Positions 36,197 through 49,500 of a stretch of 64,000 nucleotides of DNA are shown here, in pieces. The translations under genes were made by a program, and so were the position numbers. The DNA comes from Blumeriella jaapii (lineage: Eukaryota > Ascomycota > Leotiomycetes > Helotiales > Drepanopezizaceae). Below the pieces are notes generated by a model. That model worked only from the letters and a program-made list of their open reading frames with translations. It was not told the DNA's origin and ran no database searches. The DNA lies in the NCBI GenBank assembly GCA_009599575.1, contig VWND01000013.1, positions 620,001 through 684,000 of the forward strand, read 5' to 3'. Position 1 is the stretch's first letter; the number at the start of each line of letters is the position of its first letter.

Positions 36197-37509
36197 TTAA
36201 TGATCTAGATCTTCAAGATCGCTCTCCCGACTCGCAGCCTCGGTATTGACAGTAATCTTCCACGTTTGCTCGACCCGGATGTCCTGCAGTTTCGCCTTCG
36301 GCGGCTCCTCCACGGATACACCGGCCGCCCTCTTAGCATTCTTCTCCGCGTTCCTCTCGGCATCGCTCCTAAAGTCCCTCACGTCTTCTCCCATCGGGTC
36401 TTCACCAACCAGGTCCTCCTCGCTGCCCCACTTGCTGAACCGTCGGCCGACAGAGGTAGGCTTCTTGGAGAGGGCGTATTGGTCGTCGTGGCTGTAAGGC
36501 GGAGCCCTGTACTTGGTTTTCCGATACCCGCGGCCCTGGAGAAGAGAGAGGAGGACGAGCGCGTTGGAGGTGAACGTTGCGAGCAGGACGTCGAAGGAGG
36601 CGAGCAGGGAGCGGAACTGTTGGGCTCCACGCTTCTCGAGAATCCGCGGCACGGCGTAAGAGGTGAGAGCGATGCTGAGCAGGGGAAGCGAGAGCCGGAG
36701 CAAGATGTATGTCTTTCTTTGGACGCGCTGTTAGCTCAGGTCGGTAAGCTGCCAGATGGAACGACGACCACGCAAGGAGGACGAGAGGCGGGACAACCTA
36801 CTGGGTGCGTGGAAGGCGGGAGGCTCGGATCATGGGGATGGGGAAGATGATGAGCGTGAAGTTCGTGACGATGTTGAGGGTGCCAGTCACGAGGAGATGC
36901 GCGTAGCCGTTCCTACACTGAGGTCCTGGGTCTGGGACGACTTGCCAGTAGTGAGTGAAGGGCTGGCAAGTGGCGATGGCGCTGACGACGGTGGCGAGGA
37001 AGGTTACCACCAGGAACATCTGAAGGTAACGCAGATAGCGCTGGTGCGACCTCTGCCAGACGGACTCGGTCAGCGTGCGCAGGAACATACTGGTGCTGTA
37101 CTTGACCGTCCAGAGGCTGTACGCACTTGAAGTCAGCAGTGACTCGTGGGAAAGGGGAGGGGACGTACGAGGCCGCATAGAAGACTCTCGTTGCAAGTAC
37201 CAACTGGCTTCCGATCTCTCGCTGGTGGATGCTCTGTGTTGACAGTCCATCCGTCATGGTGTTGTTCGTCCCATGAACCAGCACAGAATGCACCAAGGCT
37301 TGTCGCACGAACAGAGGCAAGAGAGCGCCCAGCATGATGGCATCGTCGATGAACATCTTCTCGGTCCGTATATATCGACCACCCAGCCGCACCAGGATGA
37401 AAAAGACGGCGTAGCTTGTGCACCACCAGCTGACTAGCAGCGTGGGCTTGCTGTCGCGAAAGTCCTGGATGTCTGGAGCCTCGCTTACGAGGCGATGAAA
37501 GATGTCCAT
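36197..37509 (-). CDS. Fungal rhodopsin-domain 7TM membrane protein (PTH11-like GPCR family)
   Basis: Exons 37509-37169, 37116-36802 and 36716-36197 (introns 52 and 85 bp) give 391 aa. Seven hydrophobic segments can be counted: LLVSWWCTSYAVFFILV, the FIDDAIMLGALLPLFV region, the LVLATRVFYAA region, YLRYLQMFLVVTFLATVV, LLVTGTLNIVTNFTLIIF, the ILLRLSLPLLSIALTSY region and the LLASFDVLLATFTSNALVLL region. A short basic and acidic cytosolic tail follows. The DDA motif in TM2 and paired loop cysteines (TCQPF and PQCRNG) match the fungal rhodopsin domain family. It may act as a plasma-membrane receptor (inference). No extracellular CFEM domain is seen. The last intron ends in AAAG, a weaker acceptor, but it is the only one that keeps frame. 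Confidence 0.8.
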
Positions 37510-39143
37510 GCTACAGACCAACACAGCCGGCCAGCAAAGGCAAGGGCAAGGCCTTTCTTTCACAGATCTGAAATGCGCCGTGATTCGAGGCCCGGTGGGT
37601 GTTCTTCGACTAAGCACTGCTTGAAGAATTCGGCATGTTCACGACCTCGGGTCAGCTTTCTTGCGCGACCGTTCGGTGACTTTGTTGTTGACGGGCAGCT
37701 CGCTAGACGGGCTATCCACTTAAGTACGTGTGTAAACTAATGCACTTTACATCGTCGCTTAGACGCTTTTTGTCCATCATTTCTATATATAGCTCTCTGC
37801 TTCTATTTACAGCTCACGTGGAATCTACGATAAGTCCTTACTTCTCGATACTTTGGATTTCAAAGTATCACAAGGTATCAGATTCCAAAGTATCAGAAAG
37901 AGGCAAAAGGTGGTTGGTTCCCTCATCCGGAAATAAGTCTCGCATGTCTTATCTGGGGACCCGTGAGCTTGCACGACCATGGTTCAGGGACTGGTGGTTA
38001 TATCTTCCCTTGCGTGCCAAGTTACCGATCCACCAGATCCATCGATTGCTCGGGAGATGGTGAATTGACGCACTGTACGATCATCCTAAGACACTCTGCC
38101 GCAAGTTCCAGATGTATACACAGTGATGCTTGGTAGTCCACTCGGTCTAGCGTGCAAGCTGCGAGATGGGGACACAACTTTGGTCGACGTCCAATCGGTA
38201 GTGGATGGATGATATGTATGTCTCAATCGAAACTGTGCACACAAGCGAGAAGCCCGTTCCTCTGCTGGCTGTCATTCGACGGGATCGACCTGTATTCGGT
38301 GCCTTTATCCTACGACTGAGAAAGTACGATTGCATATGTGAGCTGGTGCAGCGAGCAGTAGCTCTGTGAAACAACTCTCCCCTTTTATCACTTCTAGAGC
38401 GAAAACAGTACCATCGTCAGCAGGCCGCCCAATGCAGGCAAGCAAGAAAGCCCTCACTCAGACAATCATGCACATCAAGAGGCTCGCGTTGAGAAGGTAT
38501 CAGCATCACGGGGGTGAGGTGGTCGCCTCAACAACAGACGAATGATGGGACTTCTGCTTCCGTACTGTACAGTACATCGCACCCCCGAGATACTCCACGC
38601 CCCCAATTACAGTACAGGACTTACTTTCCAAGATGCCCTTCTCTTTATGCCGCCGCCGCACCTCGAGCTGAAATCATCCATCCTCGTATACTTACTTCGC
38701 TGTCCCTGCCACGAGCCGAAGGATCCCTGCGCGTACGAACTTTCTCCCGGTTCAGAGTTCCGTCTCACTCCACCATGCCACCGATTGAAATCTCATGGCA
38801 AATCTGTCTTGGGCCTTGGCTGCCGTGTGGGCTGCCTCTTCGTCCGAGCCCGTGACGGGTTTCGGTGTCTTGATGTTTACATCTGCCATCGCCTGCGCCT
38901 TTTCTCTTAGCGCCAAAACGTCGCGACGGAGTAAACAAATCGCTAGCTACGTAGCGTCGCCCTATCGCGCCGAGACTCGAAATCAATTGATTAAGTTCGA
39001 CTTCCACTCCAGCTGCTCAATACCCCAGCGAATCTAAACTTCCCACGGCCACTCACTCCCTCTCCCCAAAGCCATCCTCACCATGCCTCGACGGTTTCCT
39101 CCTGTTGATGACACGTCTAGACAAGCGTGACGGCTTCGACACC
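37510..39143. other. Divergent intergenic region, no gene seen
   Basis: 1.6 kb between outward-facing genes. It contains a short palindrome at 37848-37870 (GATACTTTG, 5-bp spacer, CAAAGTATC) with a further CAAAGTATC at 37887-37895, and one TACTG/CAGTA copy (38561-38576). No supported gene. Confidence 0.45.
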
Positions 39144-41263
39144 ATGGGAAAGGCAGTGAAGACCACCACTTCGGGCTCGCCATCCACCATCACGCCGCTC
39201 CTAGCACGACCAAAGTCTGTGAAGAGCTTGCCGGCAACAAAAGCCTTCGACAGCTTCCGAGCGGGCCCTTCGCATGGTTTCGCGCCTGCAATCGGAGAAA
39301 ATGGGCGGTCCTACAACCAACAAGCGGCGGCTTACAACACGGCCAACACGCTCCTGGTGCGGCGGCTCCGAGGACGACATCTCCAGATGATAGCCATCGG
39401 CGGCTCCATAGGTCAGCTCTCGCGGTACGGAGTGCGTGTCACGTGGCCAATTGCTGATATCGAACGTGTGTAGGCACTGGAGTCTTCATCGGCTCTGGAT
39501 CAGCTCTTGCGACGGGAGGTCCTGCATCTCTCCTCCTGGCATTCATGCTGGTCGGTATCGTGATCTTCTGCACCGTCCAGGCGCTCGGGGAGCTGGCCGT
39601 CACGTTCCCCGTCGCCGGGAGTTTCTCAGCTTTCGCAACCCGCTTCATCGACCCGGCCTGGGGCTTTGCCTTGGGCTGGAACTATGCTCTGCAATGGGCT
39701 TTCACGATGCCTCTGGAGATCATGGCTGCGGCCATGACGCTGGAATACTGGAATCTCAACCTGCCCGCCTGGGTCGCCATCACGATATTCCTGCTCCTCG
39801 TCGTCGCCATCAATCTGTGTGGGGTCAAGGTGTATGGGGAAGCAGAATACACCTTTTCCATCCTGAAAGTCACTGCGGTGATAGGCTTCATGTATGTATC
39901 TGTTGCCGGTCTGTGATTGTCACTCACTCCAGCCTAGCATTCTCGGTGTGGTCATCAACTGTGCTGGAACTCAGGACAGCGGATACATAGGAGGCAAATA
40001 CGTATGTCCAAAGCATCTCCCATTTTCGCCGACTTGCCCTCATTCTCGGCTCTGAAGACACTGTCAGAACCTCGGGCTTGTCCAGAGAGCCGAGGGTCCC
40101 CCATCACAGAATCGCTCTTTGCGTTCTTGCCAGAGCACGGCGCTAACTTTGATGGAGTGGCAAGATCCAGGAGCCTTCAACAACGGATTCAAAGGCTTCT
40201 GCAACATTCTAGTTACGGCTTCGTTTTCCTTTTCAGGAACGGAACTGGTGGGCTTAGCAGCAGCTGAGACGCACAATGTGAGTGAGCTCTCGAGAACGCG
40301 TAGCATGAAGCAAGCTGAGACTGACAACGAGCAAGCCCAGCAAAGCCTTGCCCACCGCCATCAAACAAGTCTTCTGGCGAATTGCCCTCGTGCGTCGGCT
40401 CTCTCTCCCCCACTCCCACGTTGTTGACAAGCAAGCAGTTCTACGTCGTCTCCATCACCATCATCGGGCTCCTGGTTCCCTATACCGAGCCCCGACTCAT
40501 CAGCCGGCACGACGTCGGGGCCAAAGCCTCCCCCTTCATCATCGCCATCCAGACCGCCGGCATCTCCGGTCTCGACAGCGTCATGAACGCCGTCATCTTG
40601 ATCGCCGTCTTGTCCGTTGCCAACTCGTCCATGTTCGGCGCGACCCGGACCCTCCAAGCGCTCGGCGAGCAGGGCCAAGCCCCTCGGATCTTCGCCTTCG
40701 TCGACCGCAAAGGCCGTCCCATGGTCGCCATCGGATCCTGCTTCGCCGTTGGCCTCCTCGCGTACCTGTACGTGTCGTCCATCGCCGGGCAGGCCTTCGC
40801 CTGGCTGCTCGCCCTCTCGGGCCTGTCCAGCATCTTCACCTGGTGCAGCATCTGCTATGCCCACATCCGCTTCCGCAAAGCCTGGCTCGAGCAAGGCAAC
40901 TCGCTCACCGACCTCGTCTACCAGTCGCCGGTCGGCACGGCCGGCTCCTGGGTCGGCCTCGCCTCGCTCCTCGCCGTCCTCGTCGCCCAGCTCTGGGTCG
41001 CTCTCTCGCCCGTCGGCGCGAGCGCCGACAGGAGCGCCGGCGAATGGGCGGCGAATTTCTTCGAGGCCTACCTGGCCATGCCGGTCGTGGTGGCCTTCTA
41101 CGCCTACTACAAGGTCTGGTACCGCACGAAATGGGTCCGGACGAGGGACGTCGATCTGCAGACCGGCCGGAATGATTTCGAGACGGCCTGCGTGAGGAGG
41201 CAGTGGCTGGACGACCGGAGCGAGTGGCCGACGTGGAAGAAGGTCTACAAGACCTTGTGCTAG
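39144..41263 (+). CDS. Amino-acid permease (APC superfamily, fungal YAT type)
   Basis: Plasma-membrane amino-acid/H+ symporter. Six exons join in phase to 582 aa: 39144-39411, 39474-39891, 39938-40001, 40158-40277, 40336-40389 and 40439-41263. The start at 39144 has a strong context (CACCATGGG); another in-frame ATG lies at 39108. The first TM carries the family signature (RHLQMIAIGGSIG then TGVFIGSGSAL), followed by PVAGSFSAFATRFIDPAWGF, the region around SFSGTELVGLAAAET, and about 12 TM segments in all. The cytosolic tail ends RSEWPTWKKVYKTLC. The third acceptor is GGAG and the fourth CAAG, both forced by conserved flanking sequence. The last exon is markedly GC-rich. Substrate not predictable; GAP1-like general permeases and specific ones share these features. 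Confidence 0.92.
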
Positions 41264-41720
41264 CGAGCAAGCCCTCCGAACCCGGGCGAGACGGGGGCAT
41301 TTCTCTCGAGGACACCTCGGGCTGCGTGGCATCATATGCGCCTGCGGCACGGATCTTCTTTCTGTATATATGGCTAGGGACTCGAGCTCTCTCCAGGACC
41401 AGGATGCGCATGGCACGCAACACGCGTGCGAGGCATCCCGCTGGATGAGAGCGGAGTCGCGGCTCTCGGAGCAGAGCTCGTTGGAATGAATCTTCTTTCT
41501 TCCCTCTACGTTCTCTCTACCTATTGCAAGTCCTCGATATCACACACGCTGCGCAACTGCACATGCCTCTCCCCCATGACCCGCCAGACGCCCAGCTCTC
41601 GCCTTCTCTGCACGCACACTCTGCATCCCTCCCTACCTACCTACCTACTTACTCCACCGAGGGAGCGTCGTCGACGCACAGGCTTCCGGTCTTTTCTTGA
41701 CGTGTTGGTAGTGCCTTGTT

Positions 41721-41768
41721 GATGGATGGACAGATGGATGGACAGATGGATGGACAGATGGATGGAGA
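41721..41768. repeat. 12-bp tandem repeat (ggatggacagat)
   Basis: Four consecutive copies, just upstream of the AGAGACAG array. Confidence 0.85.
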
Positions 41769-41815
41769 GATAGTGATCATAAACATAGAGATATATGAAC
41801 AAATAGACAGAGAGG

Positions 41816-41970
41816 CAGAGAGACAGAGAGACAGAGAGACAGAGAGAGACAGAGAGAGACAGAGAGACAGAGAGACAGAGAGACAGAGAGACAGAGAGAC
41901 AGAGAGACAGAGAGACAGAGAGACAGAGAGACAGAGAGACAGAGAGAGACAGAGAGACAGAGAGACAGAG
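41816..41970. repeat. AGAGACAG purine-rich microsatellite
   Basis: About 155 bp of AGAGACAG-type octamer with occasional AGAG insertions, almost pure purine plus C on the plus strand. It gives artefactual repetitive open frames on both strands. Confidence 0.9.
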
Positions 41971-43263
41971 ATCCATACACGCACACCCTCAGCGGCTCGT
42001 TATACACGCTTTGGGATTTTGTAGTCCGTACCCTCAATCAACCATCAGCAGTATCTACAGCAGCGGTCTCGGGCTGGCACGCAATTACAGTGGAAAGGAT
42101 GGGTCTGGTACATGGCTTCCATTTCTTTTCTGCTCGTCGAACAAGATGCAATGATAGATACCTAGATACATGTATGCGAAACCAGTTGTTACCTAGGTAT
42201 GCAGCGAATCACAGAAGTCCCTCGTGTGTCTCCCGCATGGCCTCCAGCCCCGGGAAAATGCGACGTCGCGCCGAAGGCCACCGTCCTCCATCTCACTCGG
42301 CTTAAGAGGAGTTATTGGCTTCGTCAAATCCGTCGCCGGCGGGTTTGGGCCACGATGGCAGTCGGGGTCCGGAAACACGGCCACCGACGACAAGCACACC
42401 AACGAGCCGTTCTGGTAAGCCGGGCCCTGATAGGTCCTCACTGCTCCTCGGCAGGGTGCAAATATTCTTGGGCGGGAATGTGAGTTACACATGAAGTTGG
42501 AAGGATGAAAGGCATGATGGTTCGCGTGCGATGTGCCGTTCCCACTCACAGAACGAAACCTTTTGCTTTCATGCCCCCTTCTTACGAAGACCCTGGCACG
42601 GTTGTAGTAGGCAAGAAAGGGCGGCTGTATCTTCCGGGATCGTCGAGAGAGAATTTCCAAAACCCGACAGAACCGAAAAATCCACTTGCTAGCTTTAGAC
42701 GCCCTGCTCTTGGACGTCTTTCGAAGAATTGATGGGAAGGTGGTGACGGATTGATAGGGCCGAAGGCGGGTGGCACATGTGAGAAGATTGTGTCGTGACC
42801 GCATTTTCGGGCCATAGGCATGCAAGCGAGTGGGATTCTGGTGGGAAGTCGTTCTATCTGGGTTTTGCAGACGATTGTTCGCGATAGGATGGAGATATGT
42901 TCAGAGGACATGGCGTTGTTCTTCGATGCAAAGTCTTCGAGGCGCGTTCGCTCCTCACGACGCGGCATGTCGCCTCATCTGTAACGCAAAATCTGGGTTT
43001 GAAAGGAGGATATCCGTTTTTAGATGAGGTCTTGCGTGAATCATCCATACCGCCCCGGAGGTGCTCCCATCTGAGATCGTTGAAACAGGAGCGTCTGGCG
43101 TACCGGGTGCGACTGGGGCTTGGTTCAGTGACCGTCGCGACTGGAAGACCTAATTACCTTAAGTCTTTTGAACGCCACCAGAAGTGTGAGATCCAATGCG
43201 AGACATGTTGACTGCTCAACTCGAAGAGCCACCCAAGCCATCTCTTAGGATTTCATCGCTTTC

Positions 43264-45088
43264 TTACCCCCATTCCTTGATGTCAATCTTCTCCTCAACA
43301 ACCTTGGCCAAGACAGCCGCCTGCTGGATCCCCAGGTTGAGCGCAACACTCTTCAGGTTCCTCACCACAAAGCCCCGCACCTCCTCCGATGAAAAGTCGA
43401 GAATGCCCACAAACCATAGTGACCAGATCAGGTACGATCCTCCCGATCCCTCCACAGGGGACGTGCCTTCCATGACATAGGTCAGCATAGAGGTAGCTTC
43501 GGTGGTTTTGATAGAGGCTGCTCTAGGGAAAAGGTCGAGGCGCTGCGGAACGCTGTACAGGATGTCTGCTGAGAGGTTATGCACCACATCGGTACTGATT
43601 TTCAATTGCGCTGTGTGCTGTGCATCAGTAAACAGGGGTAGAGCGGCACTGGATCCTAGGTGTATGGCTCTCAGGATCGACATGTTCAGCATGATACGAA
43701 CAGTTCTTAACATGTTCCAGACATTTGCCGTCGAGTAATCGTGGTAAATATGATAGCGCCCATTGTAAACAGTGTCCGAGGGAATGTCGGTGAAGACGGT
43801 CTGATATTCCCATCCTGGCGGGGGATTGGAGGAGATGTCGACAAGTACACGATCAAGTTCGAGAGCTTGCTCGAGGATCGAAACTGGATTGGTCTGTCTT
43901 TTGTGAAAGATGTCCGACCGAAGGCTGGCAAATTTCATCATAGCGTCTTGAACCCGAAAGGTCGGGTCGGGGTCCTCCATCAGTGCAAGCGTTCTTTTGA
44001 TGTAATCTTGCAAATGGTCTGGGAGGGGATCTGCTTTGTACTGGTGATACAGAAGAAGGTCAGCAATTGCCTACTCACGCGTGGTTCTGGGCGAGAGCGT
44101 AACCCCACATATTTGGGGACAACATAAAACCGGACAACTATGTGCCTCTATGGTCACCTACAATACATGTGATGAGCAGGTTTGATGCTATGTGAAGGAC
44201 TAGATTACGAGGCAGTCAGTATGTGCCATTCATGTACAGATGCTACGGGGCAAGTGTGATTGGCAATGCCTTACTCATGCGTCGTCCAATGTCGTCGAAT
44301 ATTTGGTCTGGACCACGGAGCTTGATGACCATAGCGGCACCATTGATGTGCTGGGCCCAGGCCTTGAGACTAAAATCACGGTCAACACACATCAAATGCT
44401 GCATCTTGCCATGACGAGCCACTTACGATGCTTGTCTGCAGCCTGTGATCTTTTCGAAAATGCCGAGTACGATGATGGAAAGAAGAGTGGAGTCATGCTT
44501 CACTTTTACGGGGTCCTGAAGAGCCGCATTCGTCGCCTGCAGAGATCGCAAGTATTGATAGCGAGCGCTCTCCCACAACCTTGGGGCACGGGTGACGTGT
44601 GCGTAGCCCGCAAAACCGACTGCTCGCATGCTACTCAAGAGACCCTCGTCCCATGTCGTCGAAGGTTCATAATCAGAAACTGTTTAGAATTTAGTAAGAG
44701 TCGGGAGTGGAAGTGTGGATGAGTACTCACGGTAGTGTAAACATCTCTTCGAACGGCTTGAGATGCCGAAGACGTAGTTGTAGCAAAAGATACCCGTCGC
44801 TCGATCCTCAATAGTCGGGACGAGACTTCTCGAAGTTATGGACAAGTCGGGTTCTTCAGGTGACATCTTGACGGTGCTGGCTTTCCTGGTCTTCTCTTCC
44901 TTCGCCCTGAACTTCCGAATGACATTGGAGTTCTCGTTTCGGAATATCAGATCACCAGGCGCTCGATAGCCGGGACATGTTCGTTTGGCTCGCTTGCACT
45001 GTGTACAACCAGCTGGGACCTGGTCACACTTCGTCTTCCGCTCTCGACAGGCATGACAGCCTCCCGAAGGCTTCCCACAGAAAACCAT
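43264..45088 (-). CDS. Zn2Cys6 fungal transcription factor
   Basis: Five exons (45088-44731, 44679-44427, 44369-44275, 44199-44162 and 44040-43264) join in phase to 506 aa. The N-terminus carries a complete binuclear zinc cluster, C-X2-C-X6-C-X6-C-X2-C-X6-C, at residues 11-38, followed by a basic linker (RNENSNVIRKFRAKEEKTRK). The remainder resembles the middle and C-terminal region common to short fungal Zn2Cys6 regulators of about 500 aa (Fungal_trans_2-like): GFAGYAHVTRAPRLWESA, HINGAAMVIKLRGPDQIF, and a C-terminal segment ending VEEKIDIKEWG. Nuclear, DNA-binding. Targets unknown. It converges with the amino-acid permease across 2 kb, which alone does not imply regulation. Two of the exons are short (38 and 95 nt) but are supported by conserved register. 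Confidence 0.85.
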
Positions 45089-46573
45089 TCTCGTCAGGCT
45101 CGGGGGGGTAAAGAGCTCGCCAGGTGTGCTGCAGGGAGAATCCACAAGTAACGTGATCCGTGCTTGACCAGTAGGGCGACAGACGAAGCTGCGATACAGC
45201 GATACAGCGATACAGCGACACAAGCAGCCTCCAGGGGTCGACGTCTCGGACTGTCGTCCTAATAAGGCCAAATGCGGAGCAGAGGCGGCGACTCGATTTT
45301 ACGTAGAAATGTCGTCGAATGTCGTCGCGACGTCTGAGGGCCGTGAGGAGATGGAGCCGGCTGTTCGGGCGCGCTAAACCGCGTTCGGGTCACCAGGAAG
45401 TTGGCTAGGACTTCTTGGGAATCCTCATGTTGACATCGACGAACCTCTCTCCAAGACTGACTGACTGCCTTTCTCCTGCGCCGACGTCAACATCCTCGCC
45501 CTCTTCACCATCGGCTTCCTGGTAAGTTATCACATGCATTACTTCTTCACCCATCACATCGAGAGGAACGTAGGCAGGCAGGCGTTTCGAGGAGGCCGAA
45601 TCGCACCATGATGCATTTGCTTGGCTACTTCCACCTCCACCACAACCTGAACGACACAGGTACATGAGCACTTCGTACTAACAAACATCAATGCCCGGAC
45701 CAGCCTGATACCATGGAAGTCAAAAAGGTCATGAGGCAGGCACGAGGTGCGCTACCCAGAATATCGCCCCTCCCAATTCGTTACGTTGGTCCCAATCGCG
45801 ACCAAACAACAGTAAAACGCCTTAAAACTCATCCACCATGTGCAAGCCCGCCCCTCCGAGATTGAAACGTTCCCAGTCCATGTGAAAAGTGCCGAGTGCG
45901 CCCACCTCCCCCCCTTACCCCCCCAAAACCGGAAAGGGAACTTCGGACATCGCAACATTCAGCCGGGTCGCGGACCTCCACGATTGAAGATTACTATCGA
46001 AACGAAAACACCAAGTGGAATCTGAAGCAGGAATCCAGCCCAGCCTGACCCAGTGGCGACGACGCCTTCGGCTAGCGAGACGAGAATCGGAGAAGGCTCC
46101 AAGCAGCACAGCTTGGGGCCTGTCCGCCAGAAACGAACTTTCCAAGGTGAATTCCAAGAACGCCTACAAAGGAAAGTTCCAATAACGAGTGGGTTTGTAG
46201 ATGGTGCCACGCAACACCTTGCAGCGAAGTGTGAATGTGAGCATGTGGCCGTGGGAATACCGAAAAAGAATCCCCCGATGAAGACCGGGCGCAGCGCGAG
46301 CCACTTTTGTGTTCCTCCCTTGTTTATGATGTCCTTTGGTTCGCTGTGTCCGATTTCCTGGTTCTTTTGTCTGATTGCGCCTGTGAAAAATGAAAACCCG
46401 GAAGCCGAAAATCCGAGGGACGCTCGCTTGTGAATGACGGATCGCTTGTTAGTGACGGATCCAAAAAGAATTTGGTACACACGTCGCGATGCTTTCGCGG
46501 ATGTTTGATAATTACACGAATGATGTTTGTACATAGAATCGAAGTGGTGGTGATATTCGATGAGGCGGAGCAA
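45089..46573. other. Intergenic region upstream of the Zn2Cys6 gene and downstream of PLC1
   Basis: Mostly promoter and 3' flank. It contains a CGATACAG tandem repeat (45190-45216). An 86-codon minus-strand frame (45665-45405, MYLCRSGCGGGG... ending in NMRIPKKS) has an ATG and an acidic middle but no recognised domain. It is not called as a gene. Confidence 0.4.
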
Positions 46574-49500
46574 TCAGCGTTGATCCACATCAAAGGATGC
46601 CTTGGGAGAGATGGGTGTGTTACGGTGCCAGACATTGCGGCCAATACCCTTCAGACCTTTAGCAGTAGCTTCAGGGCTGTTCACGTAGATGCTGGTGGGG
46701 GTATCGATCTTGATGCGGCAGAAGAGCGTGGAGAAGAGAAATTGATCGCCGTTGATGTCGTGGAGAGGCAGAGTTCGGTAGCCTTGCTTGAGACTGCTGA
46801 GCTTGGCGGTATAAGTAGCGAGCGGGGCACCTTTGTCGCTGTAGGCATATCCGTCCGAGGAGCATCTGACAGTCCATCGCACAAATACCAGATCGGGATA
46901 CTTGGTCGTGAGAGCAAAATTGAACTTCTCTTGGAAGAGGGGGTTGAACCCATTTTCTTGCACGATCTTCGTGCGTCTGCGATGTGGAGCACCAAGACCT
47001 GAGGACCCATCCTTGGCAGAAGCATCTAGACCACCTTCTCCAACAACACCCTTGTTGTCTTTAGTTTTGTCGTCTGCATGGTAAACTTCGACTTCGATGT
47101 AAGGATCCACGCTTCGGTTCGAAGCGAGGCCCTTGGGACGCATGAGCTGCTGTGCAGAGATGACGTCGATGGAGAAGCTGACATTCTTGCGTTCCCTCTT
47201 GGCATGACCTGCACCGGCTTCTTCTGGAACGTTGGGGAGCATCTTGATCTCCCGGAGTTCACTCGGCTTGAGGACGTAGCCCGATTGATCTTTGCCAGCG
47301 GCAAACATGGCATCGTTGATCTGCATGCCAAGGTCATAAGTCTGCCAGTTCAGCGCAACCATTTGTACGCTTCGCCGCCAGTACTTGAGCGGATCGAAGT
47401 TGGTGGACGCGACTCGCCAGCCGTTAGGGTAAACCCGAAGCATATATCGCATGTTGTGACGAGTAATACTGCGCTTCTCCTCTTGGGTCGTTGCATTCTT
47501 GTCAAAGGTGGTTTCGGAGAACGAGAAGATGTGGTTGTAGGTCTTGCTTTCGGGCGTATCGAAGCCATGGAATTTGAGTCCGGCACTGTAGACACCAAGC
47601 TCGCCAAGGACCTTGACAATATTGCTGGTCTTGTTCGCAAGTCGACTCTCCTTAGCCCGGTTGATATCGTCTGTCAGACTCTCGCTGTCGCTGGTGCTGC
47701 TGCTACTAAAGCATTCTTGACCTTCGCTTCCGGAGTTCTTGAGTTGACCGGGGCTGCGAGCCTGATGTCTGCGCGCGTAGGCATTGGCCGGCAGCACGGG
47801 GGCTGAAATGGCCGCGCTATCGAGCTGCGTGGGCCGAGCGTAAGGAGAGCTGAAACTATTTCCGCGAGTTCGTCCACCGACTTGCTCCATCAACAACGGA
47901 TCTTCGACTCTGGGCTTCTTAACCTTGATCAAGATGCGGTTCATCAATTGCGAAGGGGTTGGGAGATGCTCGGCTGAGGGATCGATGGGTGCTGTCACAA
48001 GTTTCGAGCCACAGGTCTCCCGGATAATCTCTGCCATCATCGCTTGCTGTTGTGGGTTACAATGAACCTCGAGCGAGATCCAGAGAGGATACTGGGACTT
48101 GGCGAAGGCGTACTTGCTGATGGTCGACATGACATCGCGAAACGAAACGTGACTCGTGAGTGTGCGGCCGTGCATCACAATCGGGCCCTCGTTACCATTC
48201 CAGCAGTCGACCTCAACACACCTGCAGCCGCGGTTCAAGGCTGAGATGTATGCTTCGACACTCGACTGACCAGCGACCTGGCGACCCAAGAGGTAGGTGT
48301 TGTGGGAGCTGGAGATGTAGTACTCGTTCAGCGGGCGATCCATGGTGTAGTGCGCTGGTGAATTCTTCAGGGGCACGTTGAAAGTCGAAATGAGGTAGCT
48401 AGTGAGAGCGGCTTCGTTCATCCTGGGCGTCTCGCCATCGACAGCATCCTGCTGTGCTTGCTCTTTCGACTTCGATCGGCGAACAAACTTGTTGAAGATA
48501 CCCTCCCAGTGGGCTTGATCATTGATGACATCCTCGTACTGGTAGTCGGCTAGAAAGGTGAAGAATTCGAGCAGGGTAAGGCCTTTCTTCCTGTCAGAGG
48601 CGATGTTCTGGTAGATGATGCGTATATCTTCACGTCTCTTCATGAGCTTGACGAAGTCTTGAAACTCAACAAAGTTGAGACGGCCCGATCGCGTGGCATC
48701 GGCCTGCTCGAATCGGGACCGGAGATAGGTGGAAGATCCGTGGATGTGTAGTGAGCGGCAGAGGCGCTCGACCCCGACCATGTCTATCGTTTCGTCATCT
48801 TCGGAGTGAGGCTTGTCTTGGAAGAGCCTGCTCATCTCACTTTGCCAGTAAGCGCGAACAGCCTTGTCATGGAACGACGAGAGAGAGGCCATGAGATCTT
48901 GTCGGTGTTTAGAGATGGCATCGAGTGTGGTTGTCCAGAGATCAAAAGTCGTATCATCCGTGGCGATCAGATGCATAGTCTTCTGCTGGGACCGACCCTT
49001 GGACTTGTCTGGCACGGCGTACACAATAGAGAAGAACCTCGCCTCGTCGTCCTCGGAAACCCCGAATTCCTTGCGATAATTGCGTGCGTTGGTGCCCACT
49101 CGGATATCGGTAATGTCGTCGATGTAGAACGACTTGGAAGGTCGGTTCTTGTCCCACGAGACCTTGGCGGCTTCCTTCTCCAGCACCAGAGTCAACAGCT
49201 TGGTCCTGTTCTTCTTGGTGACCTTGACCATGCTCGTGCCCTGTAGCAGGATCGAGGGGATCACGGGGCCCGGCGCCGGACCGGCAGTGCTTGGAGCGTT
49301 CGAGGAGCCCACGAAGGCCGTCGTACTAGGAAAGTCCCGATTCTCGAGTCCGTAGGGTAGCATGACCTCTTCCGCACATCCCCACTGAGCTCATCATCCG
49401 AGTCGAACAAGGTCCCCTTTCCACCTTCTGGGGACGTGTTGGTACTGTCACTCCTCCGTCGCATGATGACCGGGCCGGTGCTATGATCCCGGCTCATTGC

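Larger units (their letters stand above)
41264..43263. other. Convergent intergenic region with microsatellites, no gene seen
   Basis: 2 kb between the permease and the Zn2Cys6 gene 3' ends. It holds a GGATGGACAGAT 12-mer repeat (41721-41768) and a long AGAGACAG array (41816-41970). Overlapping open frames on both strands at 42193-42825 have no recognised domain. Confidence 0.45.

Noticed and set aside
40361..41416. 351-codon minus-strand frame opposite the permease
   Set aside because: Antisense shadow of the GC-rich last permease exon. The plus strand has clear transporter motifs and splice sites.
41641..42037. Open frames on both strands of about 110 codons with SLSLCLS or DRETERQ repeats
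   Set aside because: Pure translation of the AGAGACAG microsatellite.
42193..42825. 210-codon minus-strand frame between permease and Zn2Cys6 gene
   Set aside because: No recognisable domain. The opposite strand is open in overlapping frames too, and composition looks random. It could be revived by RNA evidence.
45405..45665. 86-codon minus-strand frame with acidic middle
   Set aside because: Has an ATG but no domain, no intron and no conserved neighbour relation. Too short to call without expression data.
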